In this document: in pieces, positions 1-11,789 of the stretch
Position numbering within the stretch: position 1 is the stretch's first letter
Layout of the letters: each line of letters opens with the position of its first letter
Program-made: the position numbers and the translations under genes
The notes under the pieces: generated by a model
Seen by the model: only the letters and a program-made list of their open reading frames with translations
Told to the model about the DNA's origin: nothing
Databases searched by the model: none
Assembly: GCA_031213475.1 (NCBI GenBank)
Contig: JARUPZ010000025.1
Coordinates: forward strand, 496,001-560,000
Reading direction: 5' to 3'
Source: Nereocystis luetkeana
Taxonomy: Eukaryota; Sar; Phaeophyceae; Laminariales; Laminariaceae
DNA length: 64,000 nucleotides

Positions 1-209
1 TAACTGAGACGACCTTCTTTCACGACGTTTTTTAAAATTTTACGGGGAAACCCTATACTATACTTTTTTTTTTTTTCTTTTTTTTTTTATCCCATTCATT
101 ATCTTCGCACATCTTCTTCTCTCTCTCCTTCCAACTCGTAACTCAGATTCGGGGTCACATAGCAGGCTCTTCTCCCCCCTTCCCGCTACGGTACGCGTGC
201 CTTCATTTT
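1..209. repeat. Direct repeat identical to the last 209 bases of the window
   Basis: Bases 1-209 equal bases 63792-64000, including the homopolymer lengths (13 T, C, 11 T). The match covers 63-64 bases outside the SINE plus the start of the SINE, so it is a copy of the same locus and not just two SINE insertions. It runs to both window edges, so its true length is unknown. Confidence 0.97.
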
Positions 210-414
210 TTATCGCGAGAAGATTTCAGCCTTTTCTTCCCTCGTCGACTCGCATCGAATTGTACCTACCCACGCTGCAAGGCGCTCTCAACAATTGAAT
301 CCCTTTTTTTATTTTCGCAAATAAAGTCAAAGTCCGACGTCCGACCCTCCTGGGGCTCGAACCCAGGACTCAAACAAGTAGAATTCGAGGTTAACCACTT
401 GAACCACCGGGGCG
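65..414 (-). mobile_element. tRNA-derived SINE, copy 1
   Basis: Reading on the minus strand, the element starts with a tRNA-like head (about 414-341). It has an A-box-like TGGTTCAAGTGG and a perfect pol III B box GGTTCGAGCCC (353-363 on plus). It ends in an A-rich tail, seen here as T13-C-T11. Flanking ATACT at 60-64 and 415-419 is the likely target duplication. It is nearly identical to the copies at 30.3 kb and 63.86 kb. The head resembles a tRNA but is fused to an unrelated body, so it is a SINE promoter and not a tRNA gene. Confidence 0.88.
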
Positions 415-419
415 ATACT

Positions 420-1955
420 GGCTGTAGTGTAGGCCTGCTTTTTTTCGTAGATCTATCATGTCATTAAATTACCATACTGCAGGTATAGTCAGCGGCTGTC
501 GTTGAGTTTTTGTTTCGTCCCAGGTACTTACTCTTTTTTATAGTACAGCAGGAACATATACCAGGTACAAGTCGGGACATACATTATTTTTCCACATTAT
601 TTTCAACTTGACGTTTTTAAAGAGTTGTATACTTTTTCGAAAACCTCGCACGGATGACGCTCATCATCACGCGCTTCTCTCAGCCAAACTCAGGAGGCGG
701 AGCCAATAGCCAATCGAAACCGCGTCTGGGGCGAAGTCGAAAAAAAAACAGAGGCGGGATTAGACAGCGAGACCGCGTGGGAAGGAGGCTCACGATAGCA
801 CGCGGACGAGAAGGCGGTAGCAACAGCGAGCTTGTTGAGAAGGATTGCCGTTATTTCTCCGTGAACAGAAGGCGAGTACTCGTACCAGGTATGATACACG
901 TGAAATATGTTCTACGTAGAGCGCCAATGTAAGGACCGTTTGGGGAAAAATATCAATATCAAACGGTCTTTACATTGCCGCCCATATTTGACTGTGTACA
1001 CAGGACGGCTGTCTTTCGCAAGGCGGGGAGTTTAACGTACGTACGGAAAACGAGCTGATTTACGCACTGCGCATGTATCTGGTCAGATCTGGTACCTGGT
1101 ATTGTGGCATATCATACCGCCACACGCACACATTGCCCTTTGTCCACACAAACCCTTAGCATGAGAGGAGGCCCATTGCTGTTACCATACGACAGCTGTT
1201 ATGCCTTGCTATGTATGTAGTGAGAGGAGTTGCTATAAATAAATGCTGCTGTAGGTCCGTATGGTAATTCCTGAGGACTGATGAGGATCGACGGAGGCCA
1301 GTTGGTGGTGGAAGATCCAACAAGATTTATTCGATTCTTGATGCCTTTTCCCGTATTTGTCCATGATTGTAAGAAACGTAACGTTTCCTCACTAAACAGT
1401 ACAGGACAACCATGAAGGACTAAACGATCTTACAATTTCGGACGAAGGTGACGCTGCGGAGGAATTGCACTGAAAAATTCATCCAAACTTGATTGTATCC
1501 CTACATACATACAAACAACAAACAGCAGCAGAGGTCTACAGGTACTCCTGTGTGTAACATTCGACACCACCCTATGTACGACTTGTACACAGCAGCGCGA
1601 TGTTGTGCGCCCACGCGCCCACACACTCAAAACTAATACAACAGCACAGGTAAAGGGAAGATTTAAAATGCATACGTACTGCTGTAAGATACCATGCATC
1701 TTGCTTGCCAAGCAGGCGCATTCGGGACGGCGAGGCGAGTCTATTTCACGCACGCACAATCAACACGGCAGCAGCAGCAGCAGGAGTCGCTGTCCACAGC
1801 ACGAAAGGAACGGTTGCTGTGATGACGATGGAGTCCCATACATACTCAGGGCTCAAATGCACAGGGCATAGAGTGTATGAGTTTGTTTTGTCCAGCTTCG
1901 TGTTTGGTCTCTGTTTCTGGGCTGTCGGTGTTGGCCATACCTGATACTGCTCGTA
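420..1955. other. Gene-poor stretch with one stem-loop
   Basis: Only short overlapping open frames occur and none resembles a known protein. A near-perfect 17-18-base inverted repeat (about 924-941 and 961-978, one mismatch) frames an AT-rich loop and looks like the remains of a small hairpin element. TACCWGGTA palindromes occur at 559, 883 and 1093. Confidence 0.5.
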
Positions 1956-2053
1956 TTAACCCCTTTAGAACCGCAGTCCCGTTTTGGGGACAAACTACTT
2001 GAAATTTGAGTGCTTTGTCCCCACATATGGGACTGCGGTTCTAAAAGGGTTAA
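1956..2053. mobile_element. TTAA-flanked hairpin MITE (family M1), copy 1
   Basis: Two long inverted arms beginning CCCCTTTAGAACCGCAGTCC enclose a short spacer with GGGGACAAACTACT-type sequence. TTAA flanks both ends. TTAA duplication with a CCC/GGG terminus is the pattern of piggyBac-like non-autonomous elements. Other copies are at 6056, 9745, 16207 and 22657, with half copies near 14858 and 17099. Confidence 0.85.
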
Positions 2054-4028
2054 TAGTACGGTGCTGCACCATTTATTTCTTATTTATCTCTCGTTGGATA
2101 ATGGATGGTGGCAAACAGTTGAAGTGTACTACTCGTACAGCAGTGTAGTACAGGTGTAATAATGGTGCCGTACATCAGATCGTTTGCTACTCCGGAGATA
2201 CCCCGAAGATATAATTTCTGTACCCACACAACAGCCTGCCAGCAGTGTTGGTATCCACACAAAAAAATCCACACGATAGCATCATCATCATCAGACGATA
2301 CGCCCCACGACAACAACAAACAGCAGACGACGGACACAAAACCAAAGCCACAGCAGTGACTGGTGCTGTAGACCTTTTAGGCGGATTTCGCCACGACTAC
2401 AGCCTCGGGCCTTCGCGAGCAGAGCAGCAGCCGGCATGCATCAAACATGACGAGAGGACCACAGCCGTCCATGCACACTCACATCCTCCCCTCCACTCAC
2501 ACCACACCATGAATGACAAATAAATGCTTGTAGGGCGCACTTCTGTACGTACATGCTTTCTCGTTCTTGTCATATCAGAAGAGCCTGCGGTAAATTTATT
2601 TGCCGTGTATGTATGTTCGAGTTCCGGTGAAACTGCTACAACTACTGCTGTAGTACAGCAGCACCATTAATCGTAGTAAGTAGTAACAACAGTTAGTTGC
2701 TGCCGCTGTAGTAAGCACCATTAATCGTACCAGGTACACGATACCCACAGCGGCAGCACCGGTTGCCGGTGCGTGGCCGGATGTTGCTTATTAGTATCCA
2801 CCATCACCATGATATTTTTCTCATCCCACGTCTCCAGCGAAGCCAAGTGGTGACCGCCTTCTTCGCACTCCCTTGCTGGCCGTTTCTAAGCTCTTGGTAG
2901 CGATCCCACACCTACCTGCGACGTACGAGTATGATATGATATGAACATTACAGCAGTAACTACGAAATAACTGCGACTCAAGTTTTAAAGTAATTTGCCC
3001 CCAGACGGTGAATTTGTGTCATACAGGAGGCTAACTACAGCACAGTAAGTAGTGCTTGACCGCACCGCCGCCACGAACAACGGCAGCAAGCAGTAGAAGT
3101 TTACCAAGATAGTTTCGACCCAACCGTATTGCGGTATGGCATGCAGCCGCTATATTTATAATAGTGCGAACGTTGACTACTTTTTTCATCGCGTCTATTG
3201 TCCTGTGGCCTTTGGTATTTTGTATACATTGGCGGCGACTCACTCCAAACACGACACACTCCCTCCCAAACTATCTGGTACTACTGCTGAACGTACCACG
3301 TGCTGGCTTTACGGCAGTACAGTAGTGGGCGCCCGCAGTTAGTTAAGAAACGATGCACGAGTAATAAAAATATTGATTTAAGGAACGCAGGTCAACAATC
3401 CTATACCAGGGTATACAAAAGAGTAAGGTCGAGAAAAAAAAAGCATTTCGCCTGAACACCATATCGACGCTTCTTGACACCTACCTGGCGCCCACTGTAT
3501 TCCGCGCAGGAAACCTACAGCACAGTGATGTACCAGGCTCGTACTACTACCTACCGTTCTTACAGCAACAAATCGGTGGGGTCGGGTCGAGTCAAGTAGG
3601 TTTCCGATATCTCGCGGGTCGGGTAGGGTTGAGGGGTCTTCGAAATCTTTTAAAATCGCGCGGGTCGATTTGGGTCAGATATCGACTGCTCGTATTTTTG
3701 ACGGGTCAGCTCGCGTCAGCCGCTTGCCGGTTCAGTCTGCTGAATATAGTTTTTAAAAACGGCGTGTTGTGCACAGATCATCTTAAGTTCAGGCTGATTT
3801 CGAAAAAAGGTGTTGGGATTATTCATTCCCATTTATTTATTTCAAGACTCAGTTTGGCTATCTCGGCTTTCTCGGGCACCCCCTCCACCCCTTCTTCTAT
3901 TTTTCGCGTGGCGCTACGTAGCCGCGCACTGGCCCCTGACGTCACCCTCATGTCCATTGCCCGTTTGTTTGTCTTCAAGGAAATCCGTGAACGCTATTCC
4001 ACGGCTCGGATATATGACGATCTATCTA
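2054..4028. other. Intergenic DNA without a recognisable gene
   Basis: I see scattered CAGCAGTA-type trinucleotide runs and a TACCAGGTA at 2728. The short open frames overlap on both strands with no family resemblance. The 139-codon frame at 3629-4048 runs into a MITE and is unlikely to be a gene. Confidence 0.45.
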
Positions 4029-4137
4029 TTACGGGGGACCATGGTTAATAGGACCTATCTATGGTACAGATAAAAACCCATATATTTAACCATTTTTACT
4101 AACAATATTTGGTCCTATTAACTATGGTCCCCCGTAA
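4029..4137. mobile_element. TA-flanked mariner-like MITE (family M2), copy 1
   Basis: Ends TTACGGGGGACCATGG and CTATGGTCCCCCGTAA form inverted repeats around an AT-rich core. TA flanks both ends (4027-4028 and 4138-4139). The family's TA duplication is proved by the copies at 18848 and 21248, each of which has an unoccupied counterpart in this window. Confidence 0.9.
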
Positions 4138-4139
4138 TA

Positions 4140-6055
4140 ATAGTAGATCACCTGCCTGTAGTTCCTCACCTGCCGTCATGAGAGGTTGTGCAGGATATGC
4201 ATACTGCCAGATGCAACCCAGGAAACATGTGCTATGCTATTTTTAGACCGTACCTGGTACAGTTTTTTTCTTGCATAAAAAGTTGAGAAGTGGAAAACGT
4301 GAGAGCGTGAGTTAGCTAAATTCGATGAACATCGACGAGCAGTGGGAATGCTGAACCCTACGATGCGCGACGAAAAAAAAAAAGCACGCACCGGGGGGCG
4401 GAAATACCCGACACCTGTGACCACGGCTTGTCCAGAAGTAGAACGCTGAGGATAACACCTCCTACGAGCCATGTGGTAGGCTGGAGAGTAAAAGTGATAA
4501 ATACAATGAAAAAATAGGTACACGAGGTCCCACCCGGCAACATGAGCTACCTGGTACTACTGTAGATGATCACACACTATCGGGAGTATGTCTGCTTGAA
4601 AATAGGTAGGTGCTGGAGTGGGGGGAGCTGAGCTGTCGAAGGTGGGCACTGTTCTCCGTCCGGCAAGCTCTTTGCCCACATCCGTTGGGAGACATGCCTC
4701 GAGAAGAGCGCCGCCCTGAGACGAAAGAGACCGTCGAGCCTCTTTTCCCGCTGTTTAATAGGCGATGCCCCGAAAGGCACACAGGGGTTGGTGCATCAAT
4801 TGCTTCGGTTTGTTTTTGAGCGAGTCCTGGGGATGCGTCGCAAACTCGGGGACCCGTGGACTTACCGCAGCCTGCCGAAGCGAGAGCCTCGGTCCCGACC
4901 GTACGCCAACCCCCGATGCAGCAGGGCCTCGAGTGCCTACGGCTTGCAGCACCCGCATCTTAGTTTTCTGCAAGCGAACAGTCCACAAATCGGACAGATA
5001 ATTCCCACTTCAAAATCTAAAATATTTCAGGGCATATCTGTTCCCGATATATATTGTATTAATTACAGTAGTAGTAGCTCACGGTGCCGGGTAGGACCCG
5101 TACAATGCACATGATACATGACGTGTTTCCCGGGTTGGATCTGTGCTGTATGCAGCCCCTACCCAACTGCTTATAACGGCAGGATGTACGGAGTCTACGG
5201 GTGATCGAGATCGAGATCTATCCGACGTGTGAAACGTTCCTGACAGGCAGACCTCTATAATAATACCTCACGCACGTTTTGACTGGAGAGATTCTGGACG
5301 CGGAACTCGATGAGCGTTCCTCGTCACGAACTGGTAGCCGATTCCCGTTTCATGACCTTGGTATTCCAAAGCAGACATGCTCTCGCTGATAGTTACGATA
5401 CAACTCAAGTTGCCGAGCGTCATCCGTACAATCTGCATTTTCTACTACAACACGTTTCCTCCGCTAGATATTCACCATTTTAGAGCCTGCACCAACATAT
5501 CATAAAGGCAGGTTAGAATCGCCATGGTCTAGATCGTGGTGACGTGTGCCTGGTTGCTATAAGCAGGTGGTATAGTGATATGTTACGGTTCGGTTGACCG
5601 TTTCAGGAGTTATGATGACATAGAGGCGTTTTCATATTGTAGCTCCGTTCCGGACGGAAGGTTTCATCCCCCTTCCGTCTCACTCAGTTCCCGCGACCAT
5701 CACCACGGTCACGGAACAAGCAATCACTTACCATCTAGCCATCTCCAGTTGGAGCCTCTTCACAGAAGAACCACAAGCTCGCCCTACTCTCCTGGAGACC
5801 TAGGAGCGCACCTCTCGACTCGGTCGGACTCAAGCTCTGCTCTGTCACTGAGGTCGGTCATTCATGTCTCGTCTTTGTGTGCCCCTCTTGGGTTATGCGT
5901 CTCTGAGTGGTAACCTGGGGTCCCCAGCTGCCACTCCTACCAACTATTGCAGAACCCTACATGTGTTGCCTTGTGACAATGACGTAAGACCTCAGCCCAG
6001 GCAGCCAGCTTTCCGTTTCAGATACACCAGCGTATTGGGTATGTATCCCCTTAGT
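4140..6055. other. Intergenic DNA with a dispersed repeat (family R3)
   Basis: About 4180-4250 and 4530-4570 carry phrases (GTTGTGCAGGAT, CAACCCAGGAAACATG, CCCGGCAACATGAGC) shared with 6233-6380 and 9536-9690, so R3 is a dispersed repeat with at least three diverged copies. No supportable gene was found. Confidence 0.5.
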
Positions 6056-6152
6056 TTAACGCTTTAAGGACTGCAGTCCCGTTCGGGGGGCAAACTATTC
6101 AGAATTTGAGTGTATTGTCCCCAAAACGGGACTGCAGTCCTAGAAAGGTTAA
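6056..6152. mobile_element. M1 MITE, copy 2
   Basis: TTAA (6056-6059) and TTAA (6149-6152) flank inverted arms containing GGACTGCAGTCCCG and CGGGACTGCAGTCC. It is diverged from copy 1 but shares the GTCCCC/GGGGC core. Confidence 0.82.
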
Positions 6153-6232
6153 GAGAGCCCCGTCGGATATGAACAGTTCAGACATCGTGGGGCAGATCAC
6201 GATTTACTGTGTAGACAATCTACTATAGATTG

Positions 6233-6380
6233 TTATGCTGTTGTGCAGGATCTGAGAAACACAAATCCAACCCAGAAAACGTGCGCTAAGACACGCAGAT
6301 TATATTGCTTTTGCCCGGCAACATGAGCCACATCATACAACTCTACGTCCAGTAGATTTCGTAGACGTTCCCTGAAATAT
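6233..6380. repeat. Dispersed repeat R3, copy 2
   Basis: It shares an ordered series of short blocks with 4180-4570 and 9536-9690: TGTTGTGCAGGATC, CAACCCAGAAAACG and CCCGGCAACATGAGCC, then GTAGA-rich and CCTGAAATAT segments. No coding signal was seen. Confidence 0.6.
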
Positions 6381-6499
6381 CTACATCATTAAGTGGAGAT
6401 CGATGACCTTTGTATGGTGTCTTCTAATAGAGGAAACACAATATTTTCTTGGCTAGAATACACAGATGGCAGACCCCCCCCCCCATATTATATACCGGT

Positions 6500-7990
6500 A
6501 CCTTTTTGTGTCAGACAGTCCAGGAAGAGATGGCGATCGTTGATATTCGTGTGGTAGTAAGGTTCGATTGCTCCTTTTTTCACTGCATATCCGCGAGTCT
6601 TCACTCTGATAGCACTCCAGATAGCAGGCAGGTAGGTGTGTTCCTCTTTCGTTTTCACGACTACCGTGCGTTTCGTACGGTGCAGGCAGCACTTCAGACA
6701 GCATCCGCTGTAGTCAGCAGCCACGAGTTGGTTAGTGGTGGGAACGGGGGTACTCTTCTATATTATAGTCGAGAGGATATACCCGCGGCCATGTTAGTTG
6801 AGTTTTGCACATTGGTTTTATCTTGAGTGCTTTTTCCGTCTCGTGTATTTTGAGGCAGCCGAATTTTCGTTTTTTTTTTGTTTTTCGGATCTTCCTAGGG
6901 CTCCAGCACCTTTGTGTGACCACGGACTCCTTCGTCAGAGAGTTAATGTGAGAACAACAGCAACAACAACAACAATTATATACCAGGTACCTGGTTTCTG
7001 GTATGTTTATACGTTGGGTTGGCGTCGGTTGGCGACGACGCTGTGAAATACGCCTCTCACTGCGCGGGCTAGACAACCAAGGTACCGTTGTTTTGTTTTG
7101 TTTTGGCGGCCACGACGGCTGGCGTTCGAGCTCGGTCGTTTTTATGCGGGAAAACATTTACTCCGCACAAAGGGGATAATCATAGCATGTATTGTGTAAA
7201 TGGACAGGTGCCCACGAGGCAGTTACATACTAAAGCCATTGCTGACTCTGGATCCACACCAAAAAACGTATCTATTCATTGACGCTGTCATCCATATATA
7301 TGCAAGAAAACCCGCCTCGAAAGCGGTTTTTAGTAGGATGCAGGTCATCCTTCATGCGATTCGTCCAACATGTCACGGTGCTTCGCGCTTGGTTCTATTG
7401 AATAGTAATGTCTGCCTGGTCGGTGAAAACCCGACTTGCTCCGTCCGGGCAATGTAGGGATGCGAGGGTCTATGTGTGTGTGTTCTTCACATTAAACCGT
7501 TCTTTCTACCCGTCGACATCCAGCACAACCAGTGTCCGTGCCGATTATTTAATCCTAGAAGAGATACAAGATCTGTGGTCACAAAGCTACGCCACAGAGA
7601 TACTACGTTGCCACGTGTGCAGTATGCACTGCAGTGGGCAATGCAAAGCCATGTCATCATACTAGATACGACAGGCACGACATACGCAATCTATGAAATA
7701 GTGAAACGAAAAGAAACAATCAAAGAGAAAACAAAAACAAGGTAGACATATCGAAAGAGAAAAAGAAAAAAATGAAAGCAAATTCTAGGAGAAACAATCT
7801 GTCGTGCCCCCCCCCCCCCAGGCGAGGTGGCCAACACTTGAAAAAGAACGAGCTGGAAAAAAGAAAGAAAAAAAAATAAGAAAAAACACCACTGCTTGTA
7901 AACAGAGTGAGACAAAGAACCAAGGAAAAAAGTAACATGGAAAAATATTAATAGCAAAGAAAGGGGAAATCTATGACCACACAACTACGT
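6500..7990. repeat. Repeat X, copy 1 (holds the unoccupied E2 target site)
   Basis: The sequence from 6502 is repeated at 22850-23853 and continues at 59341, beyond E2. Around 7818-7845 it reads GAGGTGGCCAACACTTG uninterrupted; in the second copy E2 sits exactly after GGCCAA. Bases ~6957-7660 are absent from the second copy, so copy 1 holds a ~700-bp extra segment. Diverged or inverted pieces of that segment recur at 8.5, 12.9, 13.3-13.9 and 47.6 kb. A C14 tract lies at 7807-7821. There is no convincing protein, so the element class is unknown. Confidence 0.85.
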
Positions 7991-8463
7991 CCATGCATGG
8001 TACTGAGTACATGCCACTCCTCTCCCTCACCTGCACCATGTGGGCGTTAAATTTCGTTGTGGCGACATCAAACGATGAAGAGCATCATGATGTGTATCGA
8101 GTTGAAAAGTTGTCGACATTTCGTGGGGCTTCCCACATTGTCGGACGAGTCCAGAGTTGGGTGATTGCGCTGACATTGTGCAAGAGCGGAGCTCTTGACC
8201 ACCTGTGTTGCAGTCGGTGCTAGTTGCGATTTAGGAACGCGCCCGAATCATGAGATCCTTTTCAATGGATAATGCTCATTTTTCATGTATTAACGCCCCT
8301 CTCCATATATTATATATGAACTCCCCCTTGAAAATATAAAATGGTGGCTCCAAAGGTCAAGGATACAGAGTAGTGGGCTAAAAATGTTCACGTTATAGAT
8401 GGGAAATAACGCAATCAACGCCAAACTGTTGGAGGTGTCTTTGCTAGATAGTGGAACTGTGCT

Positions 8464-8700
8464 CCGTCCCTAGATGGATGCGTGGTCAATGGGCAAGTGC
8501 CCTAAGCAAGAACGCTTGGGTACGCTCCCCCCCCCGCGCCGATTCGATGTGGGGAAATATGTGAAAGGGAGTCCATACTCCGGGCGGCGGGGGGGGTGTA
8601 CTCATGTTATGCACGGCCGTAGTCGTACTACCATAGACCCTTGCACCCCTGCAATGCCGGGACAAAGTTGCGCCGCACCCCAACACCCGGTTGTGGAAAA
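8464..8700. repeat. Fragment of the X-associated repeat
   Basis: The blocks GGCCGTAGTCGTACTACC, GACCCTTGCACCCCTGCAAT and GCCGGGAC match the inverted copy at 13.37-13.46 kb. An adjacent G-rich tract follows the same pattern seen at the other copies. Confidence 0.6.
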
Positions 8701-9744
8701 AATGTGCTGTGGTGTTGGGTATTGTAGCGTAGTCCGACTAATATCTAGCTCGTGACTCTAGTCGTACGGACCCGCGACTCTAGCACCAGCAGTCGAAACG
8801 ACTGGTTCCTCGTTACTCTGTAGGGTACGAGGAGTGGAAACCACTGGTTCTTCACCAGTCTTAACGGTTCCAGTAGAGCTGAAGGGACTGAGGCCTCACC
8901 AGTCCCAAAGACCCGTTTTAGCTCTCCCTTTCGCAAGAGAAATTTCTGCTCAGACCCCCAGTCCACTCGACGTGTCCGATACGGCCAGGCCAGGTCGTTT
9001 TCCGCCGCAATCAAGCGGGCTGAATAAATCGGCGGTCCCAGCGTGGATAGGCCGACCGGACTGCTAAGATGGTATGAGCGCCCCTATCTATGCAGGTCGC
9101 CTCACCCCCCCCCCCCCCCCGCCCCTGCACACCACAGGAGTGAAAATGTCCTTGTGCTGGTTTAAAACAAGGTAGCAAACCACAACGTTTCGGTGAGCTT
9201 AGTGGTGTGCTATATTGGTCAAAGCCTCAACAAGGCTTCCTTCACGCCCCCCTTATGCCGGGGCGGGGTCCGGGCTACCTGCTTACGTAGCCTTTTCTGA
9301 AATACCTCTGACTCCCGGTGATCTACACCCCATCACACTGCCCGCGCGTGTGCCGTACCTCCGGTTGGTTTTCGCTTTTATTGTGTGGTCGCATTATCCG
9401 CCCGTCAGACCAAGCTGTGCTTCTTGACGCCGATCCTGTAATCGTCGCCTGATTTTAATTCAACCCTGTTATTATTTTTCTCTGAGGTCGGACAAATCAT
9501 GATCCCCTACATCCTATCCCCCTCCTTCTGTTTTGATGTGTTGTGCGGGATCCCTATGGCGCAACTCCAACCCGGGAAGCATGCCCTGGATAATGAAGAT
9601 TTTACCCCTCTCGCCCGGCAACATGGGCTACTACTACTCCAGACGTTACACTCCAGGAGCCTGTTTGGCCTGAAATATTTATACCACGAAGCGAGAATCG
9701 GCTGTCTATCTGACCGAGGTGTCCGCAAGGAGTCGAATTTTAGG
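8701..9744. other. Repeat-derived intergenic DNA
   Basis: It contains a C15-16 tract near 9107 and R3 copy 3 at 9536-9690. No gene-like frame stands out. Confidence 0.45.
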
Positions 9745-9838
9745 ACTGAACCCTTTTAGGACTGCGGTCCCGTGTGGGAGGAAATCACTCAAATTCTGAG
9801 TAGTTCGTCCCCAACACGGGGCTGCTGCTATCCTAAAC
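9745..9838. mobile_element. M1 MITE, degenerate copy
   Basis: It starts CCCTTTTAGGACTGCGGTCC and ends with an imperfect complementary arm ending CTATCCTAAACG. The TTAA flanks are lost. Confidence 0.65.
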
Positions 9839-9915
9839 GAGTCAAGACACATCTGGTACCTTGGGGGCAACGCCACGGCAGGGGTGTTGCTGTATTGTAC
9901 GAGCTCCCCACACTA

Positions 9916-10026
9916 TCACGGGGGGCCATATTAAAGAAGACCTTCTGTACGTACAAAAACCTACCAGATATATATTTCGCTATTTTTACTAACAATATTG
10001 GGTCCTATTCACAATGGTCCACCGTA
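9916..10026. mobile_element. M2 MITE, degenerate copy
   Basis: The left end is TCACGGGGGGCCAT, the right end is AATGGTCCACCGTA, and the core TTTTTACTAACAATATTGGG is shared with the other M2 copies. A TA precedes it. Confidence 0.75.
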
Positions 10027-10727
10027 TTAGGTGCTCAACATGTTACCCGAAGCACTACTCGAACCAAAACCTTGTGCCGCGCAACCCGGCCATACAAAAT
10101 TGCCCATTAAGCCCTAAAACGAATACCTGGTGTACTTGAAAAATGTGTGGTACTAACCTGCACGTTAATAGTCGCTCCATTGAGGAGCTTAACCGGTAAT
10201 AAACGTTGCCTCGAAAGAAAAAAAAAAACATGCAACCCCCACCTACCGGGGGAAGCGTGTTTGGTGCTGTTCATACCTGGTAACATACTCGAGACACGTT
10301 CTACGATGAGGGTAGAACTTTCTGACCATTTTGTTCCTGAACGACGGACCTCCTGCTTAACTCAGAACCGTCGCAACTCCATTCCTGTTTTTTGCAACAT
10401 GGTTGTTTTTCACATCAACCGAAAGGCCACGGGGCCGTTCGTCACGTTGCTTTTGCAACTTTCTCAAAATCATTTTTTGGATGACCCAGTAACAGTATAC
10501 ATGTACAGTAGAGCTTCACACGTGAGGAACCTCAGAATAGAACTTGGGTGGACCTCTGCCGTGGCATGTATGTGTCTTCGCGACCCCTTTTCTGCCGCTC
10601 GCTGTCCTTTCTTCTTCCTCCCTCGTTTTGATGTGTTTCGGCGCGAACACATCTCTTCTCATAGAAGACAGAGGCTCAACATGCATTATTCCTTCAGATC
10701 ATGACCCTCGAGGTTATGAGCCTTCCT

Positions 10728-11787
10728 TCACTCCTCTCCCGCCATGTTGAACATCCCCGTTGCCCCGGCCAGCCAGTCGGGAGCAACGAGGGCGTGTCCC
10801 GTCCCAGTCCTCTCCCCCTCCTCCCTCGCCATCTCCATCTCGCCATGAGCGCTGAGCACCACATCTTCAAGGACTTTGCGAGTCAACTCTGCGTTCGTGA
10901 GCAAAATGCCCTTTTGCACTCCGAAGGCGGATGAAAGGTTACGGGAAAAATGTTGGTTAGCATCTACATCAGAGAATACTACCCCATGAAAAGCAAGCCA
11001 GCTCCTAAGGACACTAGCTCTCGCAAAGTACTCGCTGGGGGGTTCGTTCTCGTTCATTCTCAGGCTGTACCACGCTTGTGTCAGCCTGGCCTTCTCGGCA
11101 GCAGATTGAGGAGCACAAAAATTCGTGAAGATTTTCCATCCCTCACCTGGGCTACCGGCTGCCAAAATCAGGTTCAGTATGGGCAAGTATGAAATCTGGT
11201 TGATCAGTATCCTCCATGCTACGCGTGCCCTGGCTACCGCCTCCGCCCCAAACTCTCAATTGAGGGCCTCACTGTTGCCCCCCTTTAATCCTATTTTAAT
11301 AGGAACATCCGTGCTGATGGCTTCCAGGCAACACTCCTCCCCAAAAAGTGCTATCATCCGACCCTCAAACACCATACCTCTCTGCTGTACCTCTTTCCCG
11401 TTCTTGAAAATACCATCAAACACTTTAGGACTACTGCTGCTGCTAATACGAAACGTGCCTGACGGGGGGGCCTGTAGCCCATCCCTGCTGCTGACCTCGA
11501 GCGTAGTCCTGCGGGAATTGGTCTGTGGACTGGACGGTGCTGCTCCTAGGCTTGTTCTCCTGGGCTTGCTCTCGTTCACCGTCTCTTCTTGCTTTTTCCT
11601 CGTGATTGGCGGCACAGTCCTCTTCCTGGGCTTTGATCAGTCCTGCGGCGTAACTAGCAAAATTGGCTTCAATCGCATTCCGAGTTTCCTCGGGGAGGTC
11701 CGCGATGATCGACGGGTCCATCTTGCAACCCCTACACGAGTTATCTTTGATATATGTATTATCAATTGTGCTAGTATAATCGATCAC
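10728..11787 (-). pseudogene. Copia-type Gag pseudogene
   Basis: On the minus strand an open frame begins near 11787, with a likely ATG at about 11721. It continues in a shifted frame (11615-11256) and again in a third segment (11186-10728). The middle part has the phrase SSPKVFDGIF, resembling the start of retroviral-type Gag (UBN2-like) domains. The last part has the pattern AWYSLRMNENEPPSEYFARA...RSWLAFHGV...ANQHFSRNLS, typical of the Gag helical core. At least two frame breaks and a stop separate these pieces, and no zinc knuckle, protease, integrase or reverse transcriptase follows downstream. It is not the Gag of the E2 Copia, which differs in sequence. It is read as a truncated, decayed retrotransposon; no LTR was identified. 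Confidence 0.72.
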
Positions 11788-11789
11788 CT

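Noticed and set aside
341-414. Functional tRNA gene
   Set aside because: It has an A-box-like sequence and a B box but lacks a convincing anticodon arm, and it is repeated three times fused to a poly-A-tailed body, which is a SINE.
3629-4048. 139-codon gene
   Set aside because: The frame runs into an M2 MITE and shows no family resemblance.
10147-10704. 185-codon gene
   Set aside because: No domain is evident. It lies antisense downstream of a decayed Gag and has T- and C-rich codon runs typical of chance frames.
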